Shown here: in pieces, positions 55,197 to 64,000 of the stretch
Position numbering within the stretch: position 1 is the first letter of the stretch
Layout: every line of letters begins with the position of its first letter
Assembly: GCA_030512295.1 (NCBI GenBank)
Contig: JAULSR010000014.1
Span: 84,501-148,500, forward strand
Length of the DNA stretch: 64,000 nucleotides
Direction: 5' to 3'
Source of the DNA: Bombardia bombarda
Lineage: Eukaryota > Ascomycota > Sordariomycetes > Sordariales > Lasiosphaeriaceae
Translations under genes and position numbers: made by a program
Notes under the pieces: model-generated
What the model was told of the DNA's origin: nothing
Databases searched by the model: none
The model's input: the letters and a program-made list of their open reading frames with translations, nothing else

Positions 55197-55559
55197 TAAG
55201 GCGCAACCCCGTGACATTCTCGATCGTTCGCGCGAGCGGTACCATTAAAGATCTCGGCTTTTACCATGAGGAGGACCCGACCGTGGGGGTCTCAGGTCTT
55301 GGAGTTCAAGCAGTATAGCGTCCCTACCTTGTCGAAAGAAGTTTTGGCGGTTTATAGCATCCATGCATTTTGAACGGCAGAGTCTTCAAACCACGAAAGT
55401 CATGACAGTGTTTGCGTTATTATTGAGGCGAAGCTTCCGTTGCTCTTGGCGCGTGAGTTGTTTACAACGTAACAACAAGGGCAAAAAGGCTTGGTATACC
55501 ATCTATTTTGGAGTGCGAGCGAGAAACATGGAAACCTCCTCCAAAAAAGAAAGGGAAAA

Positions 55560-56155
55560 CTGCACATTTACCTCCTTTGTTTGTTTTTCCGAGGTTTCTC
55601 GCTGACGCACGAAAATAACTCAAATATGCAGTTTCTCCTTCTTTTTAGAGGTTTCTCGCCAACGTTTAAAAATGATTGGTAAATGGGTTGTTTATGTTTT
55701 TCCTTTAAAGGAGGTAAATGTGCAGTTTCTCCTTTTTTTTTTGGAGGAGGAGGTTTCTCGCTGACGCCCGAAAATGACTCATAAACAGTTTCTCTTTCCT
55801 TTTTAGAAGTTTCTCGAAAATAATTAATAAATGGGTTGTTTATGTTTTTCCTTTAAAGGAGGAGGAGGTTTCTCGCTAACGCACGAAAATGACTCAAATA
55901 TGCAGTTTCTCCTTCTTTTTAGAGGTTTCTCGCCAACGTTTAAAAATGATTGGTAAATGGGTTGTTTATGTTTTTCCTTTAAAGGAGGTAAATGTGCAGT
56001 TTCTCCCTTTTTTTGGAGGAGGAGGTTTCTCGCTAACGCACGAAAATGACTCATAAACAGTTTCTCTTTCCTCTTTGGAGGTTTCTCGAAAATAATTAAT
56101 AAATGGGTTGTTTATGTTTTTTTTTTTTTCGGAGGTTTCTCGCTAACGTTTACGA
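55560..56155. repeat. Array of ggaggtttctcgcyaacg units
   Basis: Six or so copies, 60-150 bp apart, alternating gcagtttctccttctttttagaggtttctcg and taaatgggttgtttatgtttttcctttaaagga. A few copies also occur at 52960-53130 in cassette 1. Confidence 0.9.
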
Positions 56156-56225
56156 TGCTGTAAGTACCTAGGTACCTAGGCAAGTCTACTCTATTAGATA
56201 TATTAGCAACACGTTGAGAAGAAGG

Positions 56226-56233
56226 TATAAATA
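56226..56233 (+). promoter_or_regulatory. TATA-like box of cassette 2
   Basis: TATAAATA, followed by a pyrimidine-rich stretch and the ORF 364 bp downstream. The shared leader is in the right place to be its 5' UTR. Confidence 0.5.
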
Positions 56234-56596
56234 CGACGATACCGCTATTCTTCTGGTCTGTCATTTACCTCTCCATCCTTCAATCTTTCCAGCCCACATA
56301 CTCCCACTTCATTACCAGGTGTTCGAGCCAGTTAGCTACCACCTTCGACCACAAAACGCTGAACACACTCAACCTATACCGCACAATTAATCTGGAAACT
56401 TCGATATTTGAGTTACTTATACTCATACTTCCGACTTCAACTACCACTTTCGACTTCAACTACCACTTTCAACTCGAAACTCGCACTCACCAACCATACT
56501 TTCGACTTCTTCAACTACCACTTTCGAAACTCCCACTTACCGGCCATATATCGTATCACAAAGACATACCCAATACGAAGCGAAATACCAAGAACC

Positions 56597-57286
56597 ATGT
56601 GCGGTACAAAACTGTTTTGGAAACACTGCGATCTGCATATCGCCGGACATAAACAGTTATATTGCCCTCAAGTCACCAGCTGTGAAGCACTACTTGAACC
56701 CATCAATGATGACCTAACGGAAGAAGTTTGTTTGGAGTGTCCAGCAATCGACAACAATGATAAGCATAAGCCTGCTGTCAGTGAATCAGATCAGGTGACG
56801 CGTAATGCAACGAAGAGGAAGTCCTTTAAGGAATGGGAAAAGAAAGCCTCTGAGCTGAGCAGGGCCATTAAGTCGAGCTGGGACAACAGGGCCATTAAGC
56901 CGAGCCGGGACACTCAGGACAGCACTGACCCGGGATCGTACCCGTCGTACGGTGGGCAGAGCTGGGCCACTCAGGGCAGCACTGACCCGGGATCGTACGG
57001 TGGGCAGAGCTGGGCCACTCAGGGCAGCACTGACACGGGATCGTACCCGTCGTACGGTGGGCAGAGCTGGGCCACTCAGGGCAGCACTGACCCGGGATCG
57101 TACCCGTCGTACGGTGGGCAGAGCGGGGCCGTTGGGCAGAGCTGGGCTACTCAGGGCAGCACTGACTCGGGATCGTACCCGTCGTACGGTGGGCAGAGCT
57201 GGGCCACTCAGGGCAGCACTGACCCGGGATCGTACCCGTCGTACCCTGAGCAGAGCGAGACTACTGACGAGAATTATCAGTATTAA
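56597..57286 (+). CDS. Accessory protein B (cassette 2), Cys-rich start and S/G/Y/Q repeats
   Basis: The ATG at 56597 follows the leader shared with protein A (ataccaagaacc). It gives 229 aa. The N-terminal 60 residues carry six cysteines (MCGTKLFWKHCDLHIAGHKQ, LYCPQVTSCEALL, VCLECPAID), which could bind zinc. A basic linker (TKRKSFKEWEKKASELSRA) leads to six copies of a 19-residue repeat of the type STDPGSYPSYGGQSWATQG, coded by 57-bp DNA repeats with one 9-bp deletion and one GAVGQS insertion. The repeat composition (Ser, Gly, Tyr, Gln) resembles low-complexity prion-like or condensate-forming segments. There is no signal peptide. Function unknown. Confidence 0.6.
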   Translation: MCGTKLFWKHCDLHIAGHKQLYCPQVTSCEALLEPINDDLTEEVCLECPAIDNNDKHKPAVSESDQVTRNATKRKSFKEWEKKASELSRAIKSSWDNRAIKPSRDTQDSTDPGSYPSYGGQSWATQGSTDPGSYGGQSWATQGSTDTGSYPSYGGQSWATQGSTDPGSYPSYGGQSGAVGQSWATQGSTDSGSYPSYGGQSWATQGSTDPGSYPSYPEQSETTDENYQY

Positions 57287-57689
57287 AGGCGGAATCCAGG
57301 GAGCAATCATGATTAGGTTTTTTTGTATTGAGAAGTTACGACGGAGTGTATTGTGCGTCATTAGGTGGATATGAAGGGAGGGTTGGTCTTTCGAGGGGGT
57401 TGAGTCTTTCGAGGGGGTTGAGTCTTCGAGGGGGTTGAGTCTTCAAGGAAGGTAATGAGTTGATTTCACAGCAGACTATTTCGAGGAGGGTAATGATTTC
57501 ATAGCAGACTATTGAGTATACGAGGGATGGAGGGATGGAGGGATGGAGGGATGGAGAGAAGGAGATAGGTGGATAGCAGCGAGTTAGGGAAAAAAAAAAT
57601 AAAAATAAAAAAAAAAAAAAAAATAAAGAAAAAAATTAGGAAAGGAAAAAAAAAAAAAAAAAAAAAAAAAAAAGATAAGGCGCAACCCC

Positions 57690-57960
57690 GTGACATTCTC
57701 GATCGTTCGCGCGAGCGGCGGTTACCATTAAAGATCTCGGCTTCTACCACGAGGAGGACCCGACCGTGGGGGGTCTCAGGTCTTGGAGTTCAAGCAGTAT
57801 GGCGTCCCTACCTGGCACAATTTTCGGGACGACGAGGTCCAGGACATGGGCCGACATTCTTCTGGATGCTGGCTAATTGTCCTTCAGCGTATACGAGCCG
57901 TCCTCGAATGGGCTGTGGGAAAACCCGTACGCTGCCTTGGGGGAGAGAGTAGGCTGTAGT
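57690..57960 (+). pseudogene. Coding-like fragment after the cassette 3' block
   Basis: One frame reads QVLEFKQYGVPTWHNFRDDE followed by VQDMGRHSSGCWLIVLQRIR and ends at a stop near 57957. The start is not in frame with the preceding FYHEEDPTVG. In cassette 1 the equivalent segment (55236-55330) is broken after 'KQYS'. This looks like the remnant of a longer gene whose start belonged to the duplicated unit. Family unknown. Confidence 0.4.
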
Positions 57961-60089
57961 GAGGCATCGGAACATCTTTTTTTCTGAACACGGCGGCTTG
58001 TAGGTCAAGGTTCCAAGTCATCTCTCTAGTGCTCTTGGCCATTCTTGCAGAACCATCCACGATGCCTGTGTCTGCCTCCTTGGAATATATCCCCCCAAGG
58101 TTCGCCCATCGCCGCCGTGTTTTTGCGACGCAGGATGTGCGCTGATATTTCTACCGTCAATCTGTGCTCCCTTTGGCGCATCATAAGTTGTCCGAGAAGG
58201 TTGGTTGGTCGTCATACAAGAGCGGAGGAGCGAAAGACATCATCGGCTGTGTTGGAAGAGTGGCTGGGGTCGAGGAGTGGCTGTGTTGAAGAAGTGGTGC
58301 GTCATAGTTATTATCTATTAGATATCGCTGCTGCTGCTGCAGGGACAAGGACGTGTCGAGATACCCGGGCAGCTTTCTGTATGTCAGAGCAGAACGATAG
58401 GCCGAGGTGGCGACGCCCTTGTGATGAAGACGTAGCCTTGGCAAGGGACTCGATCCAGCTCTGATGTGGCCGCCTTTTCGCGCAGATGGGTCGGTCGCAC
58501 ACATTCCTTCCTGCCAGGTACCTTCCTTTCCTGTCATCCTTGTTCTTGCAGGCCTGGACGTGTTGGATAAAAACGCTCACGCGCGTGAAATGGTCTTTTG
58601 ACAGCGGGACCCAGACTTCAGAGCATGAGACATCTGATGATAAGAGCGAGAGAAAGGTTGATTATATTGGCTTCCCGTCAACAGTTCTGGCCATTGTGAA
58701 TGGACCTGACGGCTGCCTGCCTGCGTGGACCGAGTCCCCGCCCCAGAGGGAAGCCTCGTTGCATGGTTATCACCTCGAGCTGGTCTGCCTGCAGCAAAGA
58801 TGCACAAATCCAACCAACAGCTCCAAGTATGAACCACAGCTGGGAAACCTCGGCGAGGTATCGTACAGTGAGTGCTCTGCTCGTGTCCTACTTGCCATTG
58901 GCGGCGGCTTACAAGTTGCGGCTTCTCGAGAAGCTTTGGACTGATATCACCCCAGGTACAACGAGTTGCCAGACGATGGCGATCAGCCTCCTATCGCAGA
59001 TGAGCACATCCAGAAGCTCACCGCCTTGTTCGTTCGGCATAACGCTCGTCAGGTTTCTTGGTGTCCACCTGATCCATGGTCATTCCGAGATGCCTGAGAA
59101 CACCATGTTGCCGGGAAAGAACTTTGAAGAGGCCAAGGGTCGTTGGGCGAAGGTTACGCAGGTTGAGGCAGTTCGCAGGTTGAGGCAGTTGATCCCTGGC
59201 CACTGTCCACGGACACATCTTTGTCCTCGGGCAACCACAAGGTCTTCAACGCTGGCAAACCGGCATCCCTAAATTGGAGGAGTGTTGATGTCTGCCATTG
59301 AGCCAGGTTCCTAGTCAAGGTCTTCGAATTCTTGTTGCTGGATTGATGAGGAACCCACCATCCAGAGACAACATGTTGTAGCGGCCGTGCTCATCGTCAG
59401 CAATGGGGCACGGGGTCAGGCTCATTCGCAAGCCGACTGACTGGTGAAGCCGCTGGAAAGTAGCAAGCCTGCAATCCTTGCGAGTTTGACAGCCTGCATT
59501 GGTGTCCTCGGTCAAACCCCCCCCCCCACCCCCCCCCCCCCACCTCCTGCTTGAAAGTAGCCCAAAAAAACACAAGCTGCAGAGCAAGTGCAGAGCAGGG
59601 TAGTCTCGGTAACGTATCCAGCCGTCTCGCAAGTGGAGTTTCCCCGTCAGGACTTGAAGAAGAGAATGAAAGGTTTAACCCGAATGAATGGGGCAGATTT
59701 CCGCTTCCGCCTGCGACTTGCCCTTGCTCGGGTAATTAATTATCGCAAGTGGCGGACGTTTTTTGCAAAGAAACTGGCTGGCAATCTCTGCCTCGTTGGA
59801 ATGTTCTGAGTATGGAGTGGTCATCGTTTGACGCATTGCCGGAGGTTCGCGGTTGCGTGAAGGTGGAAGAAGAGAGAGCACTGTGGGAAGTGCAAGCCAG
59901 CGTTGTGAGCACGTAATGATCTCATCTAGGTAGGTACATGCTTGTGGGTCGACCTTTGTGGCCTGTTTCTTATTTCAGTCACGACAGCAAATGCTGATGA
60001 TTGGCCCTCGGCCACTATCTAATCACATCAACCACCGGTAGACCTCGTGGCTGATGCGAATGCAATGCACAATAACAAAAAAGAAGGGG

Positions 60090-60128
<39 letters not shown>

Positions 60129-60859
60129 ATTTCTTGCACCCACCCATCCATCCATGCCTCCCATCTCCCAGAAAACTTTCTCTCCCGTGTAAGAGAAGGC
60201 AGGTACGCCTGATCAAGGTGGTCCTTGGGGATGATGTCCTTACACCCGCTTCATAACCAAGCAAGGCAACTTTACTCCTTATTTAATTCGATGTCGTAGT
60301 CTGAGATCTCGGCCTTGTATAAAGATCCGTCTTTTTGCGGTAATTACTTTGTGATGATCCACTTGTAGCTATTTAATTAACAGGAGGTGTAAATTTGGAA
60401 ATGGCCGAGTACCTGCCCAAGCAGCTACAAAATGTGGGAGGTGGTTTGCCCCTCCCGGTACTCTTACACTTTGCCAACCAGATACGAGGGCTTGACTGTT
60501 CTCATGTAACACGCCTACGTTCTCATGTAACACGCCTACCGTAATTATATAATTATGAACAAGCCCCTTCAAAAAAGTGAAGCGAAAAGACGATTGTTAA
60601 TTACCTACTAGACAAGTCTCATTTCCTATATAGATTGACGACTTCAAGTCATCAAGTAGAGAAATCAAATTAAGAGAAATCAAATTAAGAGAAATCAAAT
60701 TAAGAGAAATCAAATTAAACACTCATTTCACATTCATCCCATTTACTTCCCACACCTGTGCAGCTTCTCCATTTCCTGACAGTTACGGACGGACGAGATT
60801 CATGGAGCTTTTCATACACCTGACAATGCCTTTACCACACACAGCTTGCTGTGGTGTCC
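57961..60859. other. Gene-poor region, 2.9 kb
   Basis: Several overlapping short ORFs (for example 58486-58944) but none recognised; codon content is not convincing. There are homopolymers at 59517-59541 (C) and 60089-60126 (A), and 15-bp gagaaatcaaattaa repeats at 60660-60720. Confidence 0.45.
60658..60719. repeat. 15-bp tandem repeat (gagaaatcaaattaa)
   Basis: Four copies. Confidence 0.9.
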
Positions 60860-62459
60860 TCATGAGGGGTGGTCTTCGGGCATGGTCTTCCGTCTCGTGC
60901 GGACACTCGAACGCTGGGTTTCGGCTGGCGTTTGTGCAGCCTGTTGGCGCTGTGCGCACAGTCCGGTGGCCTTCTTGGGCGTTTGTGGAGCTGCTCTCCT
61001 CGCCTTTTTGCTCTGGGGGGGCGGGGGCGGGGGCGGGGGCGGCTTTGGTGGTGATGATGGCGGTGCATGGGGTTGCGCTTCAGCCTGCCGCTTCCTCACC
61101 AAGCCCTTGTTCCATCCTTTCACCTTCTTGTCCTGATACTCGTCGAGCGCATCGATGATGATGTTCAGGAGATCTTCAGCAGCGTACTCGTGAATATTTT
61201 TGAGCGCGCGCTGAAGAACCTGGATGCTATCGTCGTACCGCAGAGGGAGCATCCTCAGTTCTTCGAGGTGGAAGGTGGGCTCATTCGTGTCAGAGGTCTC
61301 TCCTATCCAGTGCATATTGATGTACGCACTGTTCTGGTCCATAACGACAGAGAAGAATAGAGGTTGGCGAACATCAGAGGCATCCAGACCAGGGCCACGA
61401 TTCATCAGTTCCAGAAGGCCATTCAGGGCAACGGCGCCAGCGCCAGCGGCTTGATTGGTTGCCACGCGTATGGATCCGTCCTCGGCCTGCGATTTGTATT
61501 CGATAACTGCGAACGGGAACCGGACGTCAGGAGATGGTGAAGCGAAGCTCGGCCCGTTTGGATATTGTACCAGAGACTCCATAGTCCTGAGCTGAGACTC
61601 GGTGAAGGCGGCTTTGGAGAATGCAAAGGTGGTATCGGGCCTGGGTATCGGCAGCGGAAGCGGTGGGTCGAGTATGCTCAACTTGAAAGGGACAGGGGCA
61701 GCTCTGTACCACAGCCGACCTTGAACAACGTCCAGTCTCTCATCCGAGGGTGTGCTGTAGCCCGGGATAACATGTGCGCCCAGTCTGTTTTTAACCTCCT
61801 CGTCCCCTTTGTTCTGGAGGTCTTTGATGGTCTCCCGTAGCTGGTCGACAACGGCATCTTCCAGTTCGGGCGTCTCCCTTCGGCGGAACACCATCTTTTC
61901 TGCTTGCTGCCTCATCCCAGGCGGCGGGGTATGTCCCGGCACGTAGTTGTTGAAGTCCTCCAGCTTCTCTCGATAGTCCGAGTCCCGAGCGCTTACGCTG
62001 GACTGGTAAGAGGATGCAGCCGCAACTCGAAGGAAGGACCTCCTCGTGAACACGTCTGGCGAAGGAAGTTGAGACATGTTGCTCTTTGAATGACGGGCCG
62101 TGCCAACGTCCATCAGCCAGGTCTTGTGGTGCTCGTCTTTAGATATGGGCGGGCAGTTTTTTGATAGGTAAGCGTCGTTCAGACGGGGCCGTTTGACTGC
62201 TGTCGAGTTAGCGAGACTCGGTTTTTGGAGACTCGGTTTCTGGAGACTCGGTTTCTGGAGACTCGGTTTCTGGAGACTCGGTTTCTGGAGACTCGGTTTC
62301 TGGAGACTCGGTTTCTGGAGCGCGAAAGGACGCGAAAGGACACGTACGGCTGTTTGCTTCCTCTGGATCCACCTCTGGATCCACCTCTGGATCCACAGAC
62401 ACACGCTGTCGCTTGTGCGATGGCTCGTGGGAGCCTTTGTCGGGCATGTCGGGCGGCAT
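60860..62459 (-). CDS. DUF7924-type protein with PD-(D/E)XK-like core
   Basis: Two exons, 62459-62348 and 62196-60860, give 482 aa. The intron is GTACGT...GCTAACTCGACAGCAG and joins ANS to LKRPRLND, restoring the family's nuclear-signal-like KRxR start. The N-terminus carries a VDPEVDPE repeat. The core has RRRETPELEDAVVDQLRETI, PGYSTPSDERLDVVQGRLWY, PIPRPDTTFAFS and PDVRFPFAVIEYKS (candidate D...E-x-K site). VATNQAAGAGAVALNGLLEL follows, all features of the fungal DUF7924 family, related to PD-(D/E)XK nucleases. The tail is a Pro9 run and basic residues. An unspliced ORF instead reads a Leu-Gln-Lys-Pro-Ser repeat through the intron. Family function is not established. Confidence 0.75.
62218..62322. 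repeat. 15-bp repeat inside the DUF7924 intron (gagactcggtttctg)
   Basis: Seven almost perfect copies between the splice donor and the branch site. Each has CTCCAG on the sense strand. Confidence 0.93.
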
Positions 62460-62510
62460 CGAACAGAAGGGATGACAGCTGATTATCTACTCTATACTTG
62501 AAGCGGAGGG
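62460..62510 (-). promoter_or_regulatory. Short 5' region of the DUF7924-type gene
   Basis: Inferred leader and promoter, upstream of which the 12-bp array begins. No specific motif is seen. Confidence 0.25.
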
Positions 62511-62514
62511 CCTT

Positions 62515-62680
62515 GTTAACAATAGGTGTTAACAATGGGTGTTAACAATGGGTGTTAATAATGGGTGTTAATAATGGGTGTTAATAATGGGTGTTAATAA
62601 TGGGTGTTAATAATGGGTGTTAATAATGGGTGTTAACAATAGGTGTTAACAATAGGTGTTAACAATAGGTGTGAACAATG
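62515..62680. repeat. 12-bp tandem repeat (gggtgttaataa)
   Basis: About 13 copies of gtgttaayaatrg, the core ones identical. Confidence 0.93.
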
Positions 62681-62699
62681 GGCGGTTAATGTTTAATGT

Positions 62700-63340
62700 G
62701 GAGGTCGGGGGATCGGTAAGACGTTGCAGTCCCCGGCGCATGTGAGGGGTAAGTTGAGGAACTGAGGCACGCTAGCCACATTCGACAACCGTAATTTCAT
62801 TCAAGTTGCAATGTGGAATTAAGGTGCGAGCACCAGAACTTTGAAGCACTTCTTCCGAACTCGTCCGTCAGCGTCTCAACAGCAAGTCGCACGAGCCAGG
62901 CCTTCTCCCACTTACACCAAGATGCCGTCAGACCTGCTGCAGACCTTCCACCGGGAAAATATCCCTCCCGCCGTCTCCAGTTTCCGAGCTGTCGCATCTT
63001 CAAGGCAGCATCTTCAAGGCAGTCTTGGGTTGGATTTCCGCTCCTCGTGCTGTCGTGGATTGACGGCTCCCCCCCTCTGCACTGGACTCCTGGCGCCCCA
63101 CCACGGCTTATTCGCGACAAAATAATCCCGGGTCAACTCGCGAGCATACCCAAGAAGACAGTGGGTTCAGCCAGCCATCCTGCTTTCGATACAACTGCTC
63201 ATTAATCATCGCAGGGGGACCAGCCACCAAATTTTTCCTCGACGAGATAGATAACACGATCAAGCGGATGCGCAATGGCCGCCTTCCCGAAATAAATAAC
63301 TGATGTGCTTCTCGCCGAATTGAAAGACGCACCGTGCGCC
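62700..63340. other. Spacer with no gene seen
   Basis: Short ORFs only; a 15-bp duplication (catcttcaaggcagcatcttcaaggcag) lies near 62995. Confidence 0.4.
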
Positions 63341-63458
63341 GCCATGGACCATGGCGACCCAGGACCGCAGACCATGGTCCCAGGACCGCAGACCATGGTC
63401 CCAGGACCGCAGACCATGGTCCCAGGACCGCAGACCATGGTCCCAGGACCGCAGAACA
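63341..63458. repeat. 21-bp tandem repeat (accatggtcccaggaccgcag)
   Basis: Five copies. Each contains CCATGG and its 3n period keeps both strands open. Confidence 0.93.
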
Positions 63459-63668
63459 TAATAGTTGACGAAGGATACAACATGATCAGGTTGCCAACTA
63501 AGAAAGTACAATCGATTGGGGAATTGCTTATGTTGCTTATTTAATCATCCGAAGATGTCGATCTTCGCCAATGCTTCCTGGAGTCGGTGCTTGGTGAAGA
63601 AAGGGATGCACTAATCCGCCAGCAGCCCTGGGATGGAAGCTTCCTTTCGTTTCCTGTGAGCAACACAA

Positions 63669-63832
63669 CACCTTGACATAACACCTTGACATAACACCTC
63701 AACATAACACCTCAACATAACACCTCAACATAACACCTCAACATAACACCTCAACATAACACCTTGACATAACACCTTGACATAACACCTCAACATAACA
63801 CCTCGACATAACACCTCAACATAACACCTTCG
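63669..63832. repeat. 14-bp tandem repeat (cataacacctcaa / cataacaccttga)
   Basis: About 12 copies of two alternating variants. No gene is seen from here to the end of the window. Confidence 0.93.
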
Positions 63833-64000
63833 AAATCTAACCTCATCGAGAGGGATATTTCCGGTGCAATTCGAGCGACCGGACAAGAGAGCTGCAGGCG
63901 GTGATATGAACAGCTTATAGTTGGCCTATTCTCTGAGAGCAGGTGCCCTGAACTGCTGATTTACGTACATGAGAATAGAAATGAGAATAGATGAGAGCCT

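Larger units (their letters stand above)
52850..55345. repeat. Cassette 1 of a tandem duplication
   Basis: Begins with a block reading ggcggtttacagcatcctgaac, then cagagtcttcaaaccacgaaagtcatgacagtgtttgcg (52857-52922). It continues with ggaggtttctcgctaacgcacgaaaa repeats, a transcription leader, one ORF (54123-54809), and a conserved 3' block from about 54910 to 55325 (cagggagcaatcatgattagg, ggatggag repeats, A-rich tract, gataaggcgcaaccccgtgacattctcgatcg). Cassette 2 repeats the same order. Confidence 0.85.
55348..57812. repeat. Cassette 2 of the tandem duplication
   Basis: Starts with ggcggtttatagcatcc...cagagtcttcaaaccacgaaagtcatgacagtgtttgcg (55347-55412), mirroring 52857. A longer array of aggtttctcgctaacgcacgaaaatgac...aaatgggttgtttatgttttt units follows (55560-56155), then the leader, ORF B, and the same 3' block (57291-57812). 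Confidence 0.85.

Noticed and set aside
58486..59272. ORFs of 150-190 aa in the gene-poor region
   Set aside because: Overlapping in all frames with no recognised domain or splice signals.

Overview
This is eukaryotic nuclear DNA from a filamentous ascomycete (Pezizomycotina, probably Sordariomycetes). Genes carry short introns of about 50-110 nt with GTRNGY donors and CTAAC-type branch sites close to the acceptor. The families are fungal: EOS1, a flavin-carrier/TRP-like protein, TRM44, CIA30 and a DUF7924-type protein. I saw no rRNA, convincing tRNA or CRISPR array. Exon structures are my own reading of splice signals and phases, with no transcript evidence.

Layout. 0-6 kb: the 5'-truncated copy of one aminoglycoside-phosphotransferase-like (APH) kinase, minisatellite-rich spacer, a repeat-bearing FAR1-like zinc-domain protein, and a second, complete APH kinase. 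6-9 kb: a mitochondrial thioredoxin-like protein, a 1-kb nested satellite and an L-rhamnose mutarotase. 9-14 kb: satellites and microsatellites, then a coiled-coil protein with poly-Asn and poly-Gln tracts that resembles the kinetochore protein Sos7. 14-25 kb: a long gene-poor stretch, an RRM-like protein, and a 1170-residue protein joining a JmjC domain to a SET-like domain. 25-37 kb: a nuclear protein resembling fungal 'splicing factor 38B' entries, the complex I assembly factor CIA30, an 11-exon RNA-binding protein and a sodium/solute symporter. 37-51 kb: mitoribosomal mL45/MBA1, EOS1, eIF1, TRM44 (with an apparent frameshift), an intradiol dioxygenase and an FLC/TRP-like membrane protein. 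These are mostly housekeeping genes. 52-58 kb: an accessory region made of two tandem cassettes with shared flanks and strongly diverged coding sequences. 58-64 kb: mostly non-coding, plus a DUF7924-type nuclease-fold protein.

The genes do not form one pathway. Three (CIA30, mL45/MBA1, thioredoxin-like) act in mitochondria. Several act in RNA biology or translation (RRM proteins, eIF1, TRM44). Two are catabolic (rhamnose mutarotase, dioxygenase).

The most distinctive properties are the abundance and variety of tandem repeats between genes and inside introns, recurrent C-homopolymers in introns, two GC-AG introns in eIF1, the JmjC-SET fusion, and the duplicated cassette with conserved flanks around divergent ORFs.
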